Shown: positions 40,399-50,175, counted from the first letter of the stretch. The stretch: DNA of 64,000 bases from Pseudorhodoferax aquiterrae (GCF_014652235.1 NZ_BMYK01000024.1:1-64000); one strand, 5' to 3'. The notes: generated by a model not told the origin, from the sequence alone. Program-made: numbers and translations.

Positions 40399-40709
40399 GC
40401 CAGCCTTGGCGACTGCGCTGTTGCAGGAACAGCGCAGACAGCGCACCATTTGGCCCCATTCTGGCGATATTTTTTCTTGCGCTGCCGCAAATCGCCTCGC
40501 CATGTAACAGAATGTGGAGCCCACGCCCCTGGCCTAGTCCGGTGCGCTGCTGCTGGCCTTAGCCGCTGAGCGCCCTTCGCCCGCATGCGTGGTGTTCCCA
40601 TGCAAACGCAAGCCAGGCAAAGGGCACGAGTGCAGGCACAGCACATCCATTTCCATGCAAGCGGCCCGGTGCCATCCGGTGGCCTGGATGGCGATCGCCC
40701 GGGCACGCC
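40399..40709. other. 311-base intergenic region between terC and the phosphatase gene
   Basis: It starts with a perfect 10-base hairpin CTGCGCTGTT/AACAGCGCAG (40413-40422 with 40428-40437, loop GCAGG), not followed by a T run, which may end terC transcription. A T-rich patch GATATTTTTTCTTG follows at about 40468-40481 and may be part of a promoter. The remaining part up to 40709 holds no ORF that resembles a gene and no other structure that I could support. Confidence 0.5.
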
Positions 40710-41498
40710 ATGAACTACCAATTCCAGGCCCTGACCCATCCTGGCCGGCTGCGCCACAACAACGAAGACGCAGCGGCTTTCGACCCGGTCTGCAGCTGCA
40801 GCGTGCTGGCCGATGGCATGGGTGGCTACAACGCCGGCGAAGTGGCCAGCAGCATGGCCGTCAATGTGATCCTCGCCGAACTGGCGGACTGGTTCGCCGC
40901 CGCCGGGCCGAGCGCTTCCGTGCGCGAGGTGCGCAAGGCCATGGAGCGCTGCGTGCAGCACGCGAACCAGGCCATCCTGAGCACGGCCCGGGCAGATCCG
41001 GACTGCGCCGGCATGGGAACCACGCTGGTCGTCGCCGCATTCCAGGAGCAGCGGCTGGTGCTGGGCCACATCGGCGATTCGCGCGCCTACCGATTGCGCG
41101 ATGGACAGTTGCAGCAGATCACACGCGACCACTCCCTGTTGCAGGAGCAGCTCGATGCCGGGCTGATCACGCCGGCACAGGCTGCGGTGTCCACCCAGCG
41201 CAACCTGGTTACGCGCGCGCTCGGCATCGAGTCGGGGGTCGAACTGGAAATCAACGAATTCACGGTGGAGTCCGGCGACCTCTACCTGTTGTGCTCGGAC
41301 GGGCTGTCGGACATGGCAGACGACAGCGAGATCGGGGACATCCTGCGCGCTGCCGGCTCGCTGGAGCACAAGGCGCGCCGCCTCGTGGACCGTGCGAACG
41401 CCAATGGTGGGCGGGATAACATCACCGTCCTGCTCGCGCAAGCGATGTCCGTCCCCGCCACACGGCCCAGCCTGGTTTCCAGGTTGTTGCGCACTTGA
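40710..41498 (+). CDS. PP2C-family Ser/Thr protein phosphatase (Stp-like)
   Basis: A 262-aa cytoplasmic PP2C phosphatase. Metal-binding motifs are complete: RHNNEDA, VLADGMGGYNAGE, GHIGDSRAYRLRDG, LCSDGLSDM and GGRDNITVLL. It would remove phosphate from Ser/Thr residues with Mn2+ or Mg2+. It stands directly before a FHA-domain gene (42 bases between stop and start), a frequent pairing in bacterial Ser/Thr phosphorylation modules, but no Ser/Thr kinase gene is present in the window. Confidence 0.93.
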   Translation: MNYQFQALTHPGRLRHNNEDAAAFDPVCSCSVLADGMGGYNAGEVASSMAVNVILAELADWFAAAGPSASVREVRKAMERCVQHANQAILSTARADPDCAGMGTTLVVAAFQEQRLVLGHIGDSRAYRLRDGQLQQITRDHSLLQEQLDAGLITPAQAAVSTQRNLVTRALGIESGVELEINEFTVESGDLYLLCSDGLSDMADDSEIGDILRAAGSLEHKARRLVDRANANGGRDNITVLLAQAMSVPATRPSLVSRLLRT

Positions 41499-41539
41499 AT
41501 AGCCATCGACACCCAAATGATCAGACCCAGGAGCCGGCC

Positions 41540-42214
41540 ATGCCAAAGTTGATCGTCTCGATCGACGGTGTAGTCATCAAGGAAGTTCAACTCACCAAGG
41601 ACCGCACCACGCTCGGCCGGCGCCCGTACAACGATGTCGTGATCGACCACCTGGCAGTCAGCGGTGAGCATGCCGCCGTGCTGATGACCGGCAACGAAGT
41701 GCAGCTGGAAGACCTCAACAGCACCAACGGCACCTACGTCAACAGCCGGCCGATCCGCAGGCAGGTGCTGCGCCACAACGACATGGTCGAGATCGGCAAG
41801 TACAAGATCAAGTTCCTGCACGATGCACAGGATGCGAGCGAAATGCGCGTGGCGGCCGCGCCTGCCCCGGCTGCCGCGCGCGCCGATGCGCCCACGCCCC
41901 AGCGCCGGGCCTTCGACACCGTGCTGGGTGCCGATTTCGAAGTAGCCGCCGCCCCGGCATCGATCCGTGTCACCTCGGGCTCGGCCGCTGGACGGGAAGT
42001 GGCGCTCGTCAAGGTCGTCACCACCATCGGCAAGGCAGGCGTGGCCGTCGCTGCCATCACGCGGCGCCCCCACGGCTATGTCGTCGTGCATGTGGAAGGG
42101 GCGCACGCGCCGCTCGTGAACGGCATCACTGTCGGCACGACACCCGTGGACCTCAAGCATGGCGACGTGCTCCAGCTGGCCGGCACGCAGATGGAGTTCC
42201 TCCACAGCCCTTGA
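41540..42214 (+). CDS. FHA-domain protein
   Basis: A 224-aa protein with an N-terminal forkhead-associated domain at about residues 18-90 (TLGRRPYNDVVIDHLAVSGEHA, with the later LNSTNGTYVN), which binds phosphothreonine peptides, an Ala/Pro-rich linker and a second C-terminal FHA-like fold (about 145-224) ending KHGDVLQLAGTQMEF. The start is ATG 41540, preceded by AGGAG; the TTG at 41495 that overlaps the phosphatase stop is less likely. It is presumably an adaptor that reads phosphorylation controlled by the upstream phosphatase. Confidence 0.9.
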   Translation: MPKLIVSIDGVVIKEVQLTKDRTTLGRRPYNDVVIDHLAVSGEHAAVLMTGNEVQLEDLNSTNGTYVNSRPIRRQVLRHNDMVEIGKYKIKFLHDAQDASEMRVAAAPAPAAARADAPTPQRRAFDTVLGADFEVAAAPASIRVTSGSAAGREVALVKVVTTIGKAGVAVAAITRRPHGYVVVHVEGAHAPLVNGITVGTTPVDLKHGDVLQLAGTQMEFLHSP

Positions 42215-42377
42215 GCGAGCGGCGCAGCCGCTTGGAACCCGTGCAAGTGCAGGACATTGTTCGCGACGGAATCGGCAAAATTTCTCGACAGCGGGTCGTC
42301 ACTGCCTGTAGCCTTCGGCATCGCGATCCGGCCCGGGGTGTCGGGCGCCCACCTCCTCATCTCACCGAAGGAACCGG

Positions 42378-43172
42378 ATGAAACTGCGCGTGCTCGGCTG
42401 TTCCGGCGCCATTGCAAAGGACTGTCGCACGACATCCTTTCTGCTCGATGCCGACGTGCTGGTCGACGCCGGCACTGGCGTCGGAGATCTGAGCCTGGAT
42501 GAGATGCGCCTGATCGACCATGTGTTCCTGACCCATTCGCACCTGGACCACATCGCCGCGCTTCCGCTCATGGTCGATGCCATCGCATCGCAACGGCGCA
42601 CGCCCATCACCGTGCACGCGCTGCCGGGCACCATTGCCGCGCTCCAGGCCCATGTCTTCAACAACGTGATCTGGCCGGACTTCAGCCGGATCCCGTCGGA
42701 AGCTGCTCCGTTCGTGCGCTTTCACGAGGTCGAGGTCGGCATCCCCGTCCAGGTCTGCGGCAAGACCATCGAACCGCTGCCCGCGGTGCACACGGTGCCG
42801 GCCTGCGGCTATGCGGTTTCGGCGGGTGGGCCCCATTGGGTGTTCACCGGCGACACGGAACGCAACCCGGCGTTCTGGCTGCGACTGGAGCAGCTGGATG
42901 TGGCGATGCTGGTGATCGAGACGGCGTTCAGCAACCGGGAGCAGGAACTCGCGCGGCGCAGCCTGCATCTGTCCCCCGTCGCGCTGGCAGAGGAACTGGC
43001 GCACATGGACCACACGCGCAACGTGCCGGTCTACATCACGCACACCAAGCCGTCGGAGACCGTGCTGATCATGGCCGAGATCGACCGGTTCGATCGCAAC
43101 GCCACCCAGGGCAACCAGCCCGGCGCGCACGACATCCGCTGGCTGGAAGCCGGTCAGGAATTCGAGATCTAG
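42378..43172 (+). CDS. metallo-beta-lactamase-fold hydrolase, class II cAMP phosphodiesterase-like
   Basis: A 264-aa cytoplasmic metallohydrolase. The metal-binding signature THSHLDH, then the VHTVPACGYAV segment and FTGDTERNPAFW give the two-metal site, and THTKPSE near the end supplies the last His. The sequence order resembles class II 3',5'-cyclic-nucleotide phosphodiesterases, so cAMP or another cyclic nucleotide is a plausible substrate but not certain. AAGGAACCGG precedes the ATG. It lies 163 bases after the FHA gene, so it may share a function with the phosphatase-FHA pair or be independent. Confidence 0.85.
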   Translation: MKLRVLGCSGAIAKDCRTTSFLLDADVLVDAGTGVGDLSLDEMRLIDHVFLTHSHLDHIAALPLMVDAIASQRRTPITVHALPGTIAALQAHVFNNVIWPDFSRIPSEAAPFVRFHEVEVGIPVQVCGKTIEPLPAVHTVPACGYAVSAGGPHWVFTGDTERNPAFWLRLEQLDVAMLVIETAFSNREQELARRSLHLSPVALAEELAHMDHTRNVPVYITHTKPSETVLIMAEIDRFDRNATQGNQPGAHDIRWLEAGQEFEI

Positions 43173-43351
43173 GTTCTGCCGGGCGGCGGCGCCATGGCGA
43201 CGCCCTGGCGAAATCGATCGGCAACAAGGTCCAGCGCGCGGGACGGTGCCGCGAGCAACGGCATCGCCGCCGTCAACGGCGCAATCCCTTTGCCGCCATC
43301 GCCACAGCGGAGTGACAGGTCGATATCGCCAATGTGCACCTTGTCCTTCAT
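43169..43351 (-). CDS. possible small protein (60 aa), function unknown
   Basis: A 60-codon frame on the minus strand starts with ATG at 43351, preceded by AGAGGG at a 5-base distance, which is a good ribosome-binding site; a TTG sits one codon upstream. It begins MKDKVHIGDIDLSLRCGDGG and ends with a Pro-rich tail. It has no signal peptide or membrane span and no family that I recognise. It fills the otherwise empty space after the metallohydrolase gene and overlaps that gene's stop by 4 bases. High-GC chance ORFs are common here, so this is only a candidate. Confidence 0.3.
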   Translation of the reverse strand: MKDKVHIGDIDLSLRCGDGGKGIAPLTAAMPLLAAPSRALDLVADRFRQGVAMAPPPGRT

Positions 43352-43506
43352 CAAAACCCTCTGTGACGGCGTGCGAAGGAGCGCCTGTCTCGGTGTAGTC
43401 TTCGCTTCAGCAAAAACCCTTGCGGCACGGCCGGGAGGCTGAAGCGCCGTCGGGATCTGCTACTCTGCATACATTCCGTTGTCCATCATCACAGAAGGGA
43501 GATCCC
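43173..43506. other. 334-base region before the DUF883 gene
   Basis: It contains the possible 60-aa minus-strand ORF. The last 60 bases, with GCTACTCTGCATACATTCC and the ribosome-binding stretch AGAAGGGAG at about 43492-43500, look like the promoter and leader of the DUF883 gene. No repeats or strong hairpins were seen. Confidence 0.45.
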
Positions 43507-43827
43507 ATGTCCAAAGCGAGTGCATCCAGCGTCGAATCCCAGGAACAACTGGTCAGCGACATCAAATCCGTGATCTCCGATGCCGAGGAAATGCTGAGCG
43601 CCACGGCCGACCAGGCCGGTGAGAAGGTCAACAACCTGCGCGCGCGCATCCAGGTTCGCCTGCACGATGCCAAGTTGCGGCTGGTCGATGCGGAAGAAGC
43701 CCTGCTGGCCAAGACCAAGGCGGCAGCGCGCGCCACCGACGAATACGTGCATGAGTCGCCCTGGACCGCCATCGGCGTCGCCGCGGCGGTCGGCGTGCTG
43801 CTGGGCCTGGCCCTCGGCCGGCGTTGA
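43507..43827 (+). CDS. DUF883/ElaB-YqjD family membrane-anchored protein
   Basis: A 106-aa protein of the ElaB/YqjD/DUF883 type, which in E. coli are tail-anchored proteins associated with ribosomes in stationary phase. A long amphipathic helix (about residues 10-80, rich in Ala, Glu, Lys and Asp) is followed by a C-terminal membrane span (WTAIGVAAAVGVLLGLALG) and the basic end RR. The ATG at 43507 has AGAAGGGAG upstream. It heads the yqjD-yqjE-yqjK-like set. Confidence 0.9.
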   Translation: MSKASASSVESQEQLVSDIKSVISDAEEMLSATADQAGEKVNNLRARIQVRLHDAKLRLVDAEEALLAKTKAAARATDEYVHESPWTAIGVAAAVGVLLGLALGRR

Positions 43828-43857
43828 CCGGCCCGCAACCGGGCTTCGGGGCCGGCC

Positions 43858-44280
43858 ATGGCTAGCGGACCGCGCAGCGCGGCCCCCGGCGCCGGCCCCG
43901 TCGGCGCCTTGCGCCGCATGCTGTCCACACTGCTGGACCTCGGCCACACACGGCTGCAGCTGATCGGCAACGAGATCCAGATCGAGAAGCACCGTGCGCT
44001 GCAGATGCTGGCGCAGGCGCTGCTGGCGGTCTTCTGCGGGTGCATGGCGTTGCTGATGGCGGTTGGGCTGGCCCTTGCCCTGTGGTGGGAGCAGCGCATC
44101 GCCGTCTTGAGCATCCTTCTCGTCCTGTTCGCTGCGGCCGCCATCTGGTTGCAGCACCGGATCCGCAACCGGCGCGCCATGCAGGACCACCCTTTCGCCG
44201 CCAGCCTGGCGGAGTTGCAGGAGGACCTGCGGCAGCTGAAGGAGACGGCCCAGCATGCGCCGCCGCAAGAGCCTCGCTGA
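43858..44280 (+). CDS. YqjE-like phage-holin-family membrane protein
   Basis: A 140-aa protein with an amphipathic N-terminal helix (residues 20-45, LDLGHTRLQLIGNEIQIEK) and two membrane spans at about 50-75 and 80-98, then a basic/acidic C-terminal tail. This matches the YqjE (holin superfamily III-like, DUF1469) family found next to YqjD in many proteobacteria; its role is envelope-related and not established. The next gene begins 26 bases before its stop, so the two are co-translated. Confidence 0.88.
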   Translation: MASGPRSAAPGAGPVGALRRMLSTLLDLGHTRLQLIGNEIQIEKHRALQMLAQALLAVFCGCMALLMAVGLALALWWEQRIAVLSILLVLFAAAAIWLQHRIRNRRAMQDHPFAASLAELQEDLRQLKETAQHAPPQEPR

Positions 44281-44590
44281 GCTGGAGCGCGAGCGCGGCC
44301 GCTTGCTGGAACGCATCAGCGTGCAGCGCAGCCAGTTGCCGGCCCAGTTCGCGCCGGTGGCCCAGTTGCTGCAGTTCGGCGAACGCATCGCACACACCGT
44401 GCAGGCCGCACGCAGCTTTGTACAGCGGCATCCGTTGGCGCTGGGCGCCATCGGCGCCGTGCTGGTGCTGCGTCGGCCGCGTTCCCTGGGGCGCTGGCTG
44501 AGGCGCGGCCTCCTGGTCTGGCGCACCTGGCGCACGGCCCGGAACTTCGCCCAGGTCGTTCAGCGCCAGCTGAACCGCCCCCACGGTTGA
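44255..44590 (+). CDS. YqjK-like protein
   Basis: A 111-aa basic protein: an N-terminal charged helix (residues 1-30, LAELERERGRLLERI), a middle hydrophobic stretch at about 60-78 (HPLALGAIGAVLVLRRP) and an Arg/Trp-rich C-terminal part. Size, order and overlap with the YqjE gene fit YqjK. It ends 1 base before the convergent uvrA stop, so transcripts of the two genes meet tail to tail. Confidence 0.78.
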   Translation: MRRRKSLAELERERGRLLERISVQRSQLPAQFAPVAQLLQFGERIAHTVQAARSFVQRHPLALGAIGAVLVLRRPRSLGRWLRRGLLVWRTWRTARNFAQVVQRQLNRPHG

Positions 44591-44591
44591 A

Positions 44592-47588
44592 TCAAGCCGC
44601 CAGGTAGCGGCGCAGGTAGCGGCCCGTGTGGCTGGCATCGTGCGCCGCGATCTGCTCGGGCGTGCCGACGGCCAGCACCTGGCCGCCTCCAGCCCCACCC
44701 TCCGGCCCCATGTCGATCAACCAGTCCGCTGTTTTGATCACATCCAGGTTGTGTTCGATCACGACGATGGTGTTGCCCGCATCGCGCAGCTGGTGCAACA
44801 CGCGCAGCAAGAGATCAATGTCCGCGAAGTGCAGGCCGGTGGTCGGCTCGTCCAGGATGTACAGCGTGCGGCCGGTGTCGCGCTTGGACAACTCCAGCGC
44901 CAGCTTGACGCGCTGCGCCTCCCCGCCCGACAGCGTGGTCGCCGCCTGGCCCAGCTTGATGTACGAGAGCCCCACGTCCAGTAGCGTCTTGAGCTTGCGC
45001 GCCAGCGCCGGCACCGCCTGCAGGAAGTCGTACGCCGCCTCGACGGTCAGATCCAGGATCTGGGCGATGTTCTTGCCTTTGTAGACGACTTCCAACGTCT
45101 CGCGGTTGTAGCGCTGGCCGTGGCAGACGTCGCACGGCACGTAGACGTCCGGCAGAAAGTGCATCTCGACCTTCACGACGCCGTCGCCCTGGCAGGCCTC
45201 GCAGCGCCCGCCGGCCACGTTGAAGGAAAACCGTCCGGGTCCGTAGCCACGCTCACGCGCCGTCGGCACCTCGGCCATCAGCTCGCGGATCGGTGTGAAC
45301 AGGCCGGTGTAGGTGGCCGGGTTGCTGCGCGGCGTGCGGCCGATCGGTGACTGGTCGACGTTGATGACCTTGTCGAATTGCTCCAGCCCAGCGATCTCGT
45401 CATGCGGCGCCGGCTCCTCGTGCGCCCGGTAGATCTGGCGCGCCGCCGCCGCGTACAAGGTGTCGTTGACCAGCGTGGACTTGCCCGAGCCCGACACGCC
45501 GGTCACGCAGGTGAACAGGCCGACCGGGAAATCCACGTCCACGCCCTTGAGGTTGTGGCCGCGCGCGCCACGCACGCTGATGCTCTGCAGCGCGCCCTTG
45601 GGCGCATCGCCCGTGGCCGGCAGCCAGGGCGTGCGCCGCGCCGGCACGGCGATGCGCAGGTCGCCCGACAGGTAGCGGCCCGTCAACGAGCCGGCATCGG
45701 CCTTCACGGCGTCGATGTCGCCCTGGGCCACGACGCGTCCGCCATGCACGCCGGCACCCGGCCCCATGTCGATGATGTGGTCGGCCGCGGCCATCATGTC
45801 CTCGTCGTGCTCGACCACGAGCACGCTGTTCCCCAGGTCGCGCAGGTGCTGCAGCGTGCCGATCAGGCGGTCGTTGTCGCGCTGGTGCAGGCCGATGCTG
45901 GGTTCGTCCAGCACGTACATCACACCGGTGAGGCCTGAGCCGATCTGCGAGGCCAGGCGGATCCGCTGCGACTCCCCGCCCGACAGCGTCTCAGCGCTGC
46001 GGTCCAGGCTCAGGTAGTTCAGGCCCACGTCGTTGAGGAACTTCAGGCGCAGCCCGATCTCGCGCACCACCTTGGCAGCGATCTCCGCCTTGGAGCCGTG
46101 CAGCTGCAGGCCGTCGAAGTAGGCCTGGCTCTCGCGCAGCGTGACGGCGCTGATCTCGTAGATCGCGCGCGCCTGCGCGCCTTCGCCCACCTTGACATGG
46201 CGCGCCTCGCGGCGCAGCCGCGAGCCATGGCATTCCGGGCAGGGTTGCACGCTACGGTAGCGGGCCAGGTCCTCGCGCACCACGGCGGAGTCGGTCTCGC
46301 GGTAGCGCCTCTGCATGTTGGGGAGCACGCCCTCGAACGGGTGCTTCTTGGTCAGCTTCTTGCCCTGGAAGTTGCCCGACTCCATGACATAGCTGAACTT
46401 GATCTCTTCCTCGCCGGAGCCGTGCAGCACCACCTGCTGCACTGCGGCCGGCAGCTCGTCCCAGGGCGTCTCGGCGTTGAAGCGGTAGTGCTTGGCCAGG
46501 CTTTCGATCAGCGCGAAGTAGTAGCCGTTGCGCCGGTCCCAGCCCTTGATGGCGCCGCTGGCCAGGCTCAGCGTCGGAAATCCCACCACGCGCGCGGGAT
46601 CGAAGAACTCCTGCGCACCCAGGCCGTCGCAGCTGGGGCAGGCGCCCACGGGCGAGTTGAACGAGAACAGCCGAGGCTCCAGCTCGCTGATCGAGTAGCC
46701 GCAGACCGGGCAGGAGAACTTGGCGTTGAACAAGTGCTCGCGCGGCTGGCCCGGCGTGCCGTCGGCGTTCGGCACGGCGTCCATCTCCAGTGCGATGGCG
46801 CGGCCGTCGGCCAGGCGCAGCGCCGCCTCGAAGCTTTCGGCCAGGCGCTGGCGCAGCCCCCCGGCGCCCGCGCCATCCTGCTCTGCGCGCACCTTGATGC
46901 GGTCGATCACGACGTCGATGTCGTGCTTCTCGGTCTTCTTGAGCTTGGGCAGCTTGTCGAAGTCGTAGGCCTGGCCGTCGATGCGAAAGCGCACATAGCC
47001 CTGGGCCTGCAGCTCGGCAAAGACCTCCGTGAACTCACCCTTGCGCTCGCGCGCGATCGGCGCCAGCACCATCAAGCGCGTGCCTTCGGGCAGGGCCAGC
47101 ACCGTGTCCACCATCTGCGCCACGGTCTGGGCCGACAGCGGCAGGTCGTGGTCCGGGCAGTAGGGCGTGCCGGCCCGCGCGAACAGCAAGCGCAGGTAGT
47201 CGTGGATCTCGGTCACCGTGCCGACGGTGGAGCGCGGGTTGTGGCTAGTGGCCTTCTGCTCGATGGAGATCGCGGGCGACAGGCCCTCGATCAGGTCGAC
47301 ATCGGGCTTGTCCATGAGTTGCAGGAACTGCCGCGCATAGGTGGACAGGCTTTCCACATAGCGGCGCTGGCCCTCGGCGTACAGCGTGTCGAAGGCCAGC
47401 GAGGACTTGCCTGAACCCGACAGCCCCGTGATCACCACGAGCTGGTTGCGCGGGATGTCCAGGTCGATGTTCTTGAGGTTGTGCGTGCGCGCACCGCGGA
47501 CGCTGATGCGCTGCAATTGCAGCGCGGTCCCGAGGTAGGAGCCGTCCGTGGGGTGGTTCAAGATGGGGTGTCCGGGAAAACCCGCCAT
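44592..47588 (-). CDS. uvrA: excinuclease ABC subunit A
   Basis: A 998-aa UvrA, the damage-recognition ATPase of nucleotide excision repair. It has two ABC modules with Walker [14 protein letters not shown] and [13 protein letters not shown], two LSGGE signatures ([22 protein letters not shown]), two CxxC zinc modules (CPVCGYSI...[14 protein letters not shown]...CDVCHGQ) and the UvrB-binding region. The ATG at 47588 gives a leader of about 30 residues before the conserved [15 protein letters not shown], longer than in E. coli; a later non-ATG start cannot be excluded. It is divergent from ssb, 97 bases apart. No LexA box was found between them. Confidence 0.97.
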   Translation of the reverse strand: MAGFPGHPILNHPTDGSYLGTALQLQRISVRGARTHNLKNIDLDIPRNQLVVITGLSGSGKSSLAFDTLYAEGQRRYVESLSTYARQFLQLMDKPDVDLIEGLSPAISIEQKATSHNPRSTVGTVTEIHDYLRLLFARAGTPYCPDHDLPLSAQTVAQMVDTVLALPEGTRLMVLAPIARERKGEFTEVFAELQAQGYVRFRIDGQAYDFDKLPKLKKTEKHDIDVVIDRIKVRAEQDGAGAGGLRQRLAESFEAALRLADGRAIALEMDAVPNADGTPGQPREHLFNAKFSCPVCGYSISELEPRLFSFNSPVGACPSCDGLGAQEFFDPARVVGFPTLSLASGAIKGWDRRNGYYFALIESLAKHYRFNAETPWDELPAAVQQVVLHGSGEEEIKFSYVMESGNFQGKKLTKKHPFEGVLPNMQRRYRETDSAVVREDLARYRSVQPCPECHGSRLRREARHVKVGEGAQARAIYEISAVTLRESQAYFDGLQLHGSKAEIAAKVVREIGLRLKFLNDVGLNYLSLDRSAETLSGGESQRIRLASQIGSGLTGVMYVLDEPSIGLHQRDNDRLIGTLQHLRDLGNSVLVVEHDEDMMAAADHIIDMGPGAGVHGGRVVAQGDIDAVKADAGSLTGRYLSGDLRIAVPARRTPWLPATGDAPKGALQSISVRGARGHNLKGVDVDFPVGLFTCVTGVSGSGKSTLVNDTLYAAAARQIYRAHEEPAPHDEIAGLEQFDKVINVDQSPIGRTPRSNPATYTGLFTPIRELMAEVPTARERGYGPGRFSFNVAGGRCEACQGDGVVKVEMHFLPDVYVPCDVCHGQRYNRETLEVVYKGKNIAQILDLTVEAAYDFLQAVPALARKLKTLLDVGLSYIKLGQAATTLSGGEAQRVKLALELSKRDTGRTLYILDEPTTGLHFADIDLLLRVLHQLRDAGNTIVVIEHNLDVIKTADWLIDMGPEGGAGGGQVLAVGTPEQIAAHDASHTGRYLRRYLAA

Positions 47589-47685
47589 GATAAGCGGCGG
47601 CGCCATACGCCGCAGAGCCCTGCTGGTTCAAGCTGTGATGCGGCACAATCGACGCCCTTTTCCCCGGACATATCGGCAGCACACC

Positions 47686-48189
47686 ATGGCATCCGTCAAC
47701 AAAGTCATCATCGTCGGCAACCTGGGCCGTGACCCCGAAACGCGCACCTTCCCGAGCGGCGGCCAGGTCTGCAATGTGCGGATCGCCACCACCGACCGCT
47801 GGAAGGACAAGCAGAGCGGCGAGATGCGCGAGATCACCGAATGGCACAACGTGGTCTTCAACGACCGCCTGGCCGAGATCGCCAGCCAGTACCTGCGCAA
47901 GGGCTCGCAGGTCTATGTCGAAGGCTCGCTGCGCACGCGCAAGTGGACCGACAAGGACGGCAACGAGCGCTACACCACCGAGATCCGCGCCGACCAGATG
48001 CAGATGCTGGGCAGCCGCCAGGGCATGGGTGGTGGTGGCGGTTCGTCCGGCGACGACGACGGCGGCTACGAGGCGCCGCGCCGCCCGGCCGCGCCGCCGG
48101 CCCGCGCTCCCGCGCCCCGCGCCGCGCCTGCGCCCGCACCCAAGGCGTCGAGCGGCTTCGACGACATGGACGACGACATCCCGTTCTGA
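47686..48189 (+). CDS. ssb: single-stranded DNA-binding protein
   Basis: A 167-aa SSB that binds single-stranded DNA as a tetramer during replication and repair. An OB fold at residues 1-110 ([46 protein letters not shown]) is followed by a Gly/Pro/Ala-rich linker and the acidic protein-interaction tip DDDIPF. The ATG at 47686 gives the invariant start. It is divergent from uvrA and ends 6 bases from the convergent mnmA gene. Confidence 0.97.
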   Translation: MASVNKVIIVGNLGRDPETRTFPSGGQVCNVRIATTDRWKDKQSGEMREITEWHNVVFNDRLAEIASQYLRKGSQVYVEGSLRTRKWTDKDGNERYTTEIRADQMQMLGSRQGMGGGGGSSGDDDGGYEAPRRPAAPPARAPAPRAAPAPAPKASSGFDDMDDDIPF

Positions 48190-48195
48190 ACGGGC

Positions 48196-49302
48196 TCAGT
48201 TCCGGGCGCTGGCGATCACCCCACCGCCCAGGCAGACCTCGCCGTCGTACAGCACGGCAGATTGCCCCGGCGTGACCGCCCACTGCGGCGCGCCGAATTC
48301 CAGAGCGAATGCGCCGTTGGCGCCTTCGGCCAGCGCACAAGGCGCGTCCGCCTGGCGGTAGCGTGTCTTGCTGGCATAGGCGCCCGGTACCGGCGCATGG
48401 CCAGCGGTCCAGCTGGCGTCGTCGGCCGTCAGCAGGTGTGACTGCAACCAGGGATGGTCATGCCCCTGCACCACCCACAGCGTGTTGTTCTCCATGTCCT
48501 TGCGCGCGACGAACCAGGGCGCATGCTCGCCGCCGCCGCGCGGCGCGCCCTTTTCCTTCAGGCCGCCGATGCCCAGGCCCTGGCGCTGGCCCAGCGTGTA
48601 GAACGACAGGCCTTGGTGCTGGCCGAGCACGCGGCCGCGCTCGTCCTTGATCGGGCCGGGTTCCTTGGCGATGTAGCGGTTCAGGAAGTCGCGGAACGGC
48701 CGCTCGCCGATGAAGCAGATGCCCGTCGAGTCCTTCTTCTTCGCGTTCGGCAGGCCGATCTCGGCAGCCAGCCGGCGCACCTCGGTCTTGTGCAGCTCGC
48801 CCACCGGGAACAGGGTCTTGGCCAGTTGCGCCTGCGTCAGCCGGTGCAGGAAGTAGCTCTGGTCCTTGGAAGGATCCAGGCCCTTGAGCAGCTCGAAGCG
48901 CCCGTCGCGTTCACGCACGCGCGCATAGTGGCCCGTGGCGATCTTCTCGGCCCCCAGGCGCATCGCATGGTCCAGGAAGGCCTTGAACTTGATCTCGGCG
49001 TTGCACAGCACATCGGGGTTGGGCGTGCGGCCGGCCTGGTACTCGCGCAGGAATTCGGCGAACACGCGGTCCTTGTACTCGGCCGCGAAGTTCACATGTT
49101 CGATCTCGATGCCGACCACGTCGGCCACGGCCGCCGCGTCGACGAAGTCGACATTGGAGGAGCAGTACTCGGAGTCGTCGTCGTCCTCCCAGTTCTTCAT
49201 GAAGATGCCCACCACCTCGTAGCCCTGCTGCTTGAGCAGCCAGGCAGTGACCGAGGAATCCACCCCACCGCTCAGACCGACGACGACACGTTGCTTGCCC
49301 AT
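48196..49302 (-). CDS. mnmA: tRNA-specific 2-thiouridylase
   Basis: A 368-aa enzyme that puts the 2-thio group on the wobble uridine of tRNA-Lys, -Glu and -Gln. The PP-loop SGGVDSSV adenylates the tRNA base, and the catalytic cysteines are in [12 protein letters not shown] and TGICFIGE. The central domain [25 protein letters not shown] is standard. The ATG at 49302 gives [13 protein letters not shown]. The Nudix gene lies 46 bases upstream on the same strand, so the two likely form an operon. Confidence 0.96.
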   Translation of the reverse strand: MGKQRVVVGLSGGVDSSVTAWLLKQQGYEVVGIFMKNWEDDDDSEYCSSNVDFVDAAAVADVVGIEIEHVNFAAEYKDRVFAEFLREYQAGRTPNPDVLCNAEIKFKAFLDHAMRLGAEKIATGHYARVRERDGRFELLKGLDPSKDQSYFLHRLTQAQLAKTLFPVGELHKTEVRRLAAEIGLPNAKKKDSTGICFIGERPFRDFLNRYIAKEPGPIKDERGRVLGQHQGLSFYTLGQRQGLGIGGLKEKGAPRGGGEHAPWFVARKDMENNTLWVVQGHDHPWLQSHLLTADDASWTAGHAPVPGAYASKTRYRQADAPCALAEGANGAFALEFGAPQWAVTPGQSAVLYDGEVCLGGGVIASARN

Positions 49303-49348
49303 GCGCCGATTCTAGGAAGCACCTCCCGACCCGCGTGCGCGGACGGGT

Positions 49349-49825
49349 TCAGCCGAACACCGAGGGATCGGTGTGCAGCAGCGCCAGTGGATGGCGCTGG
49401 CCGGCCAGGTGGTCCTCGATGCAGCGCAGCAGCAGGGGGCTGCGGTGCCGGTCCTGGCTGGCCCGCACCTCCTCGGGCGTCAGCCACAGCGTACGCACGA
49501 TGCCGGTGTCCAGGCCGCGCCCTGGGATCTGCGCGCCCAGTTCGCCGCAGAAGGCAAAGCGCAGGTAGCTGATCTCCTCGCCCGTGGCGGGGCGCACGAA
49601 GCGCGACAGGTAGATGCCTACCAGCGCGGTGGGCACGAAGGCATGGGCGGTCTCTTCCAATGCCTCGCGCGCGCATGCATCGGCCAGGGCCTCGCCCGGC
49701 TCCAGGTGGCCGGCGGGGTTGTTCAGACGCAGCCCCTCCGGCGTGTGCTCCTCCACCAGCAGATAGCGTCCATCGCGTTCGATGACGGCGGCCACGGTGA
49801 CACTGGGTTTGAAGCGTTCGGACAT
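49349..49825 (-). CDS. Nudix hydrolase (NudJ-like)
   Basis: A 158-aa Nudix hydrolase. The Nudix box is complete: Gly of [10 protein letters not shown], then [14 protein letters not shown] with the REALEE core that binds Mg2+. Sequence and its place directly upstream of mnmA match NudJ, which dephosphorylates nucleoside di- and triphosphates and thiamine pyrophosphate-type substrates in E. coli; the exact substrate is not certain. The ATG at 49825 gives [14 protein letters not shown]; the open frame upstream is high-GC noise. Confidence 0.9.
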   Translation of the reverse strand: MSERFKPSVTVAAVIERDGRYLLVEEHTPEGLRLNNPAGHLEPGEALADACAREALEETAHAFVPTALVGIYLSRFVRPATGEEISYLRFAFCGELGAQIPGRGLDTGIVRTLWLTPEEVRASQDRHRSPLLLRCIEDHLAGQRHPLALLHTDPSVFG

Positions 49826-50175
49826 GGCGCCAGTGTAGGTGGCGTGCCGGGCCGTGCGCCCAGCGAACTCGGGTAAGCTCCCGCCCGCACCAGAGACAAC
49901 GACAACGCGAGGGAAGGAGCACCCATGCAGATCGGAGTGCCCGCCGGAACACCGGCCGGCGAAACACGCACCGCAGCCCTGGCTGCCGCGCGGCAGCCTG
50001 TCGCGCAACGCGCCAGCAGCCGGCCCCCCCGCGCCCCAGCCCCCACGCCAGACACGGCACAACGCCCGGACTGAACCCGGCTCGCCTGGCCTTTGCGGCA
50101 GCACCGCCAGGCGCGCGGATCCATGGGCGGCGCCTGTGCTGCGCCCGCGCCACCAGAACACTCAGGAGGTCTTTC
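49826..50175. other. 350-base region between the Nudix and pntA starts
   Basis: This divergent intergenic region holds the promoters for nudix-mnmA and pntAB. Its middle part (49925-50074) is the 49-codon ORF described separately. The remaining 101 bases before pntA are GC-rich with no clear terminator; AGGAGG at 50164-50169 is the pntA ribosome-binding site. Confidence 0.6.
49925..50074 (+). CDS. 49-codon leader ORF with PntA-like start
   Basis: ATG 49925 is preceded by AAGGAG at 49915-49920, a near-perfect ribosome-binding site. The first 17 residues, [17 protein letters not shown], closely follow the N-terminus of PntA-type transhydrogenases (E. coli starts MRIGIPRERLTNETRVA), whereas the rest is Pro/Ala/Arg-rich and unlike PntA. 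The true PntA, which starts at 50176, has its own version of this segment ([16 protein letters not shown]). This may be a remnant of an older or duplicated pntA start, or a translated upstream ORF that affects pntAB expression. It is too short for confident gene status. Confidence 0.45.
   Translation: MQIGVPAGTPAGETRTAALAAARQPVAQRASSRPPRAPAPTPDTAQRPD

Noticed and set aside
43194-43442. 82-codon plus-strand ORF in the gap after the metallohydrolase gene
   Set aside because: No ribosome-binding site, composition shifts along its length and it covers the probable promoter of the DUF883 gene.
47589-47685. SOS box between uvrA and ssb
   Set aside because: Each CTG in the interval was checked and none has CAG 10 bases later.
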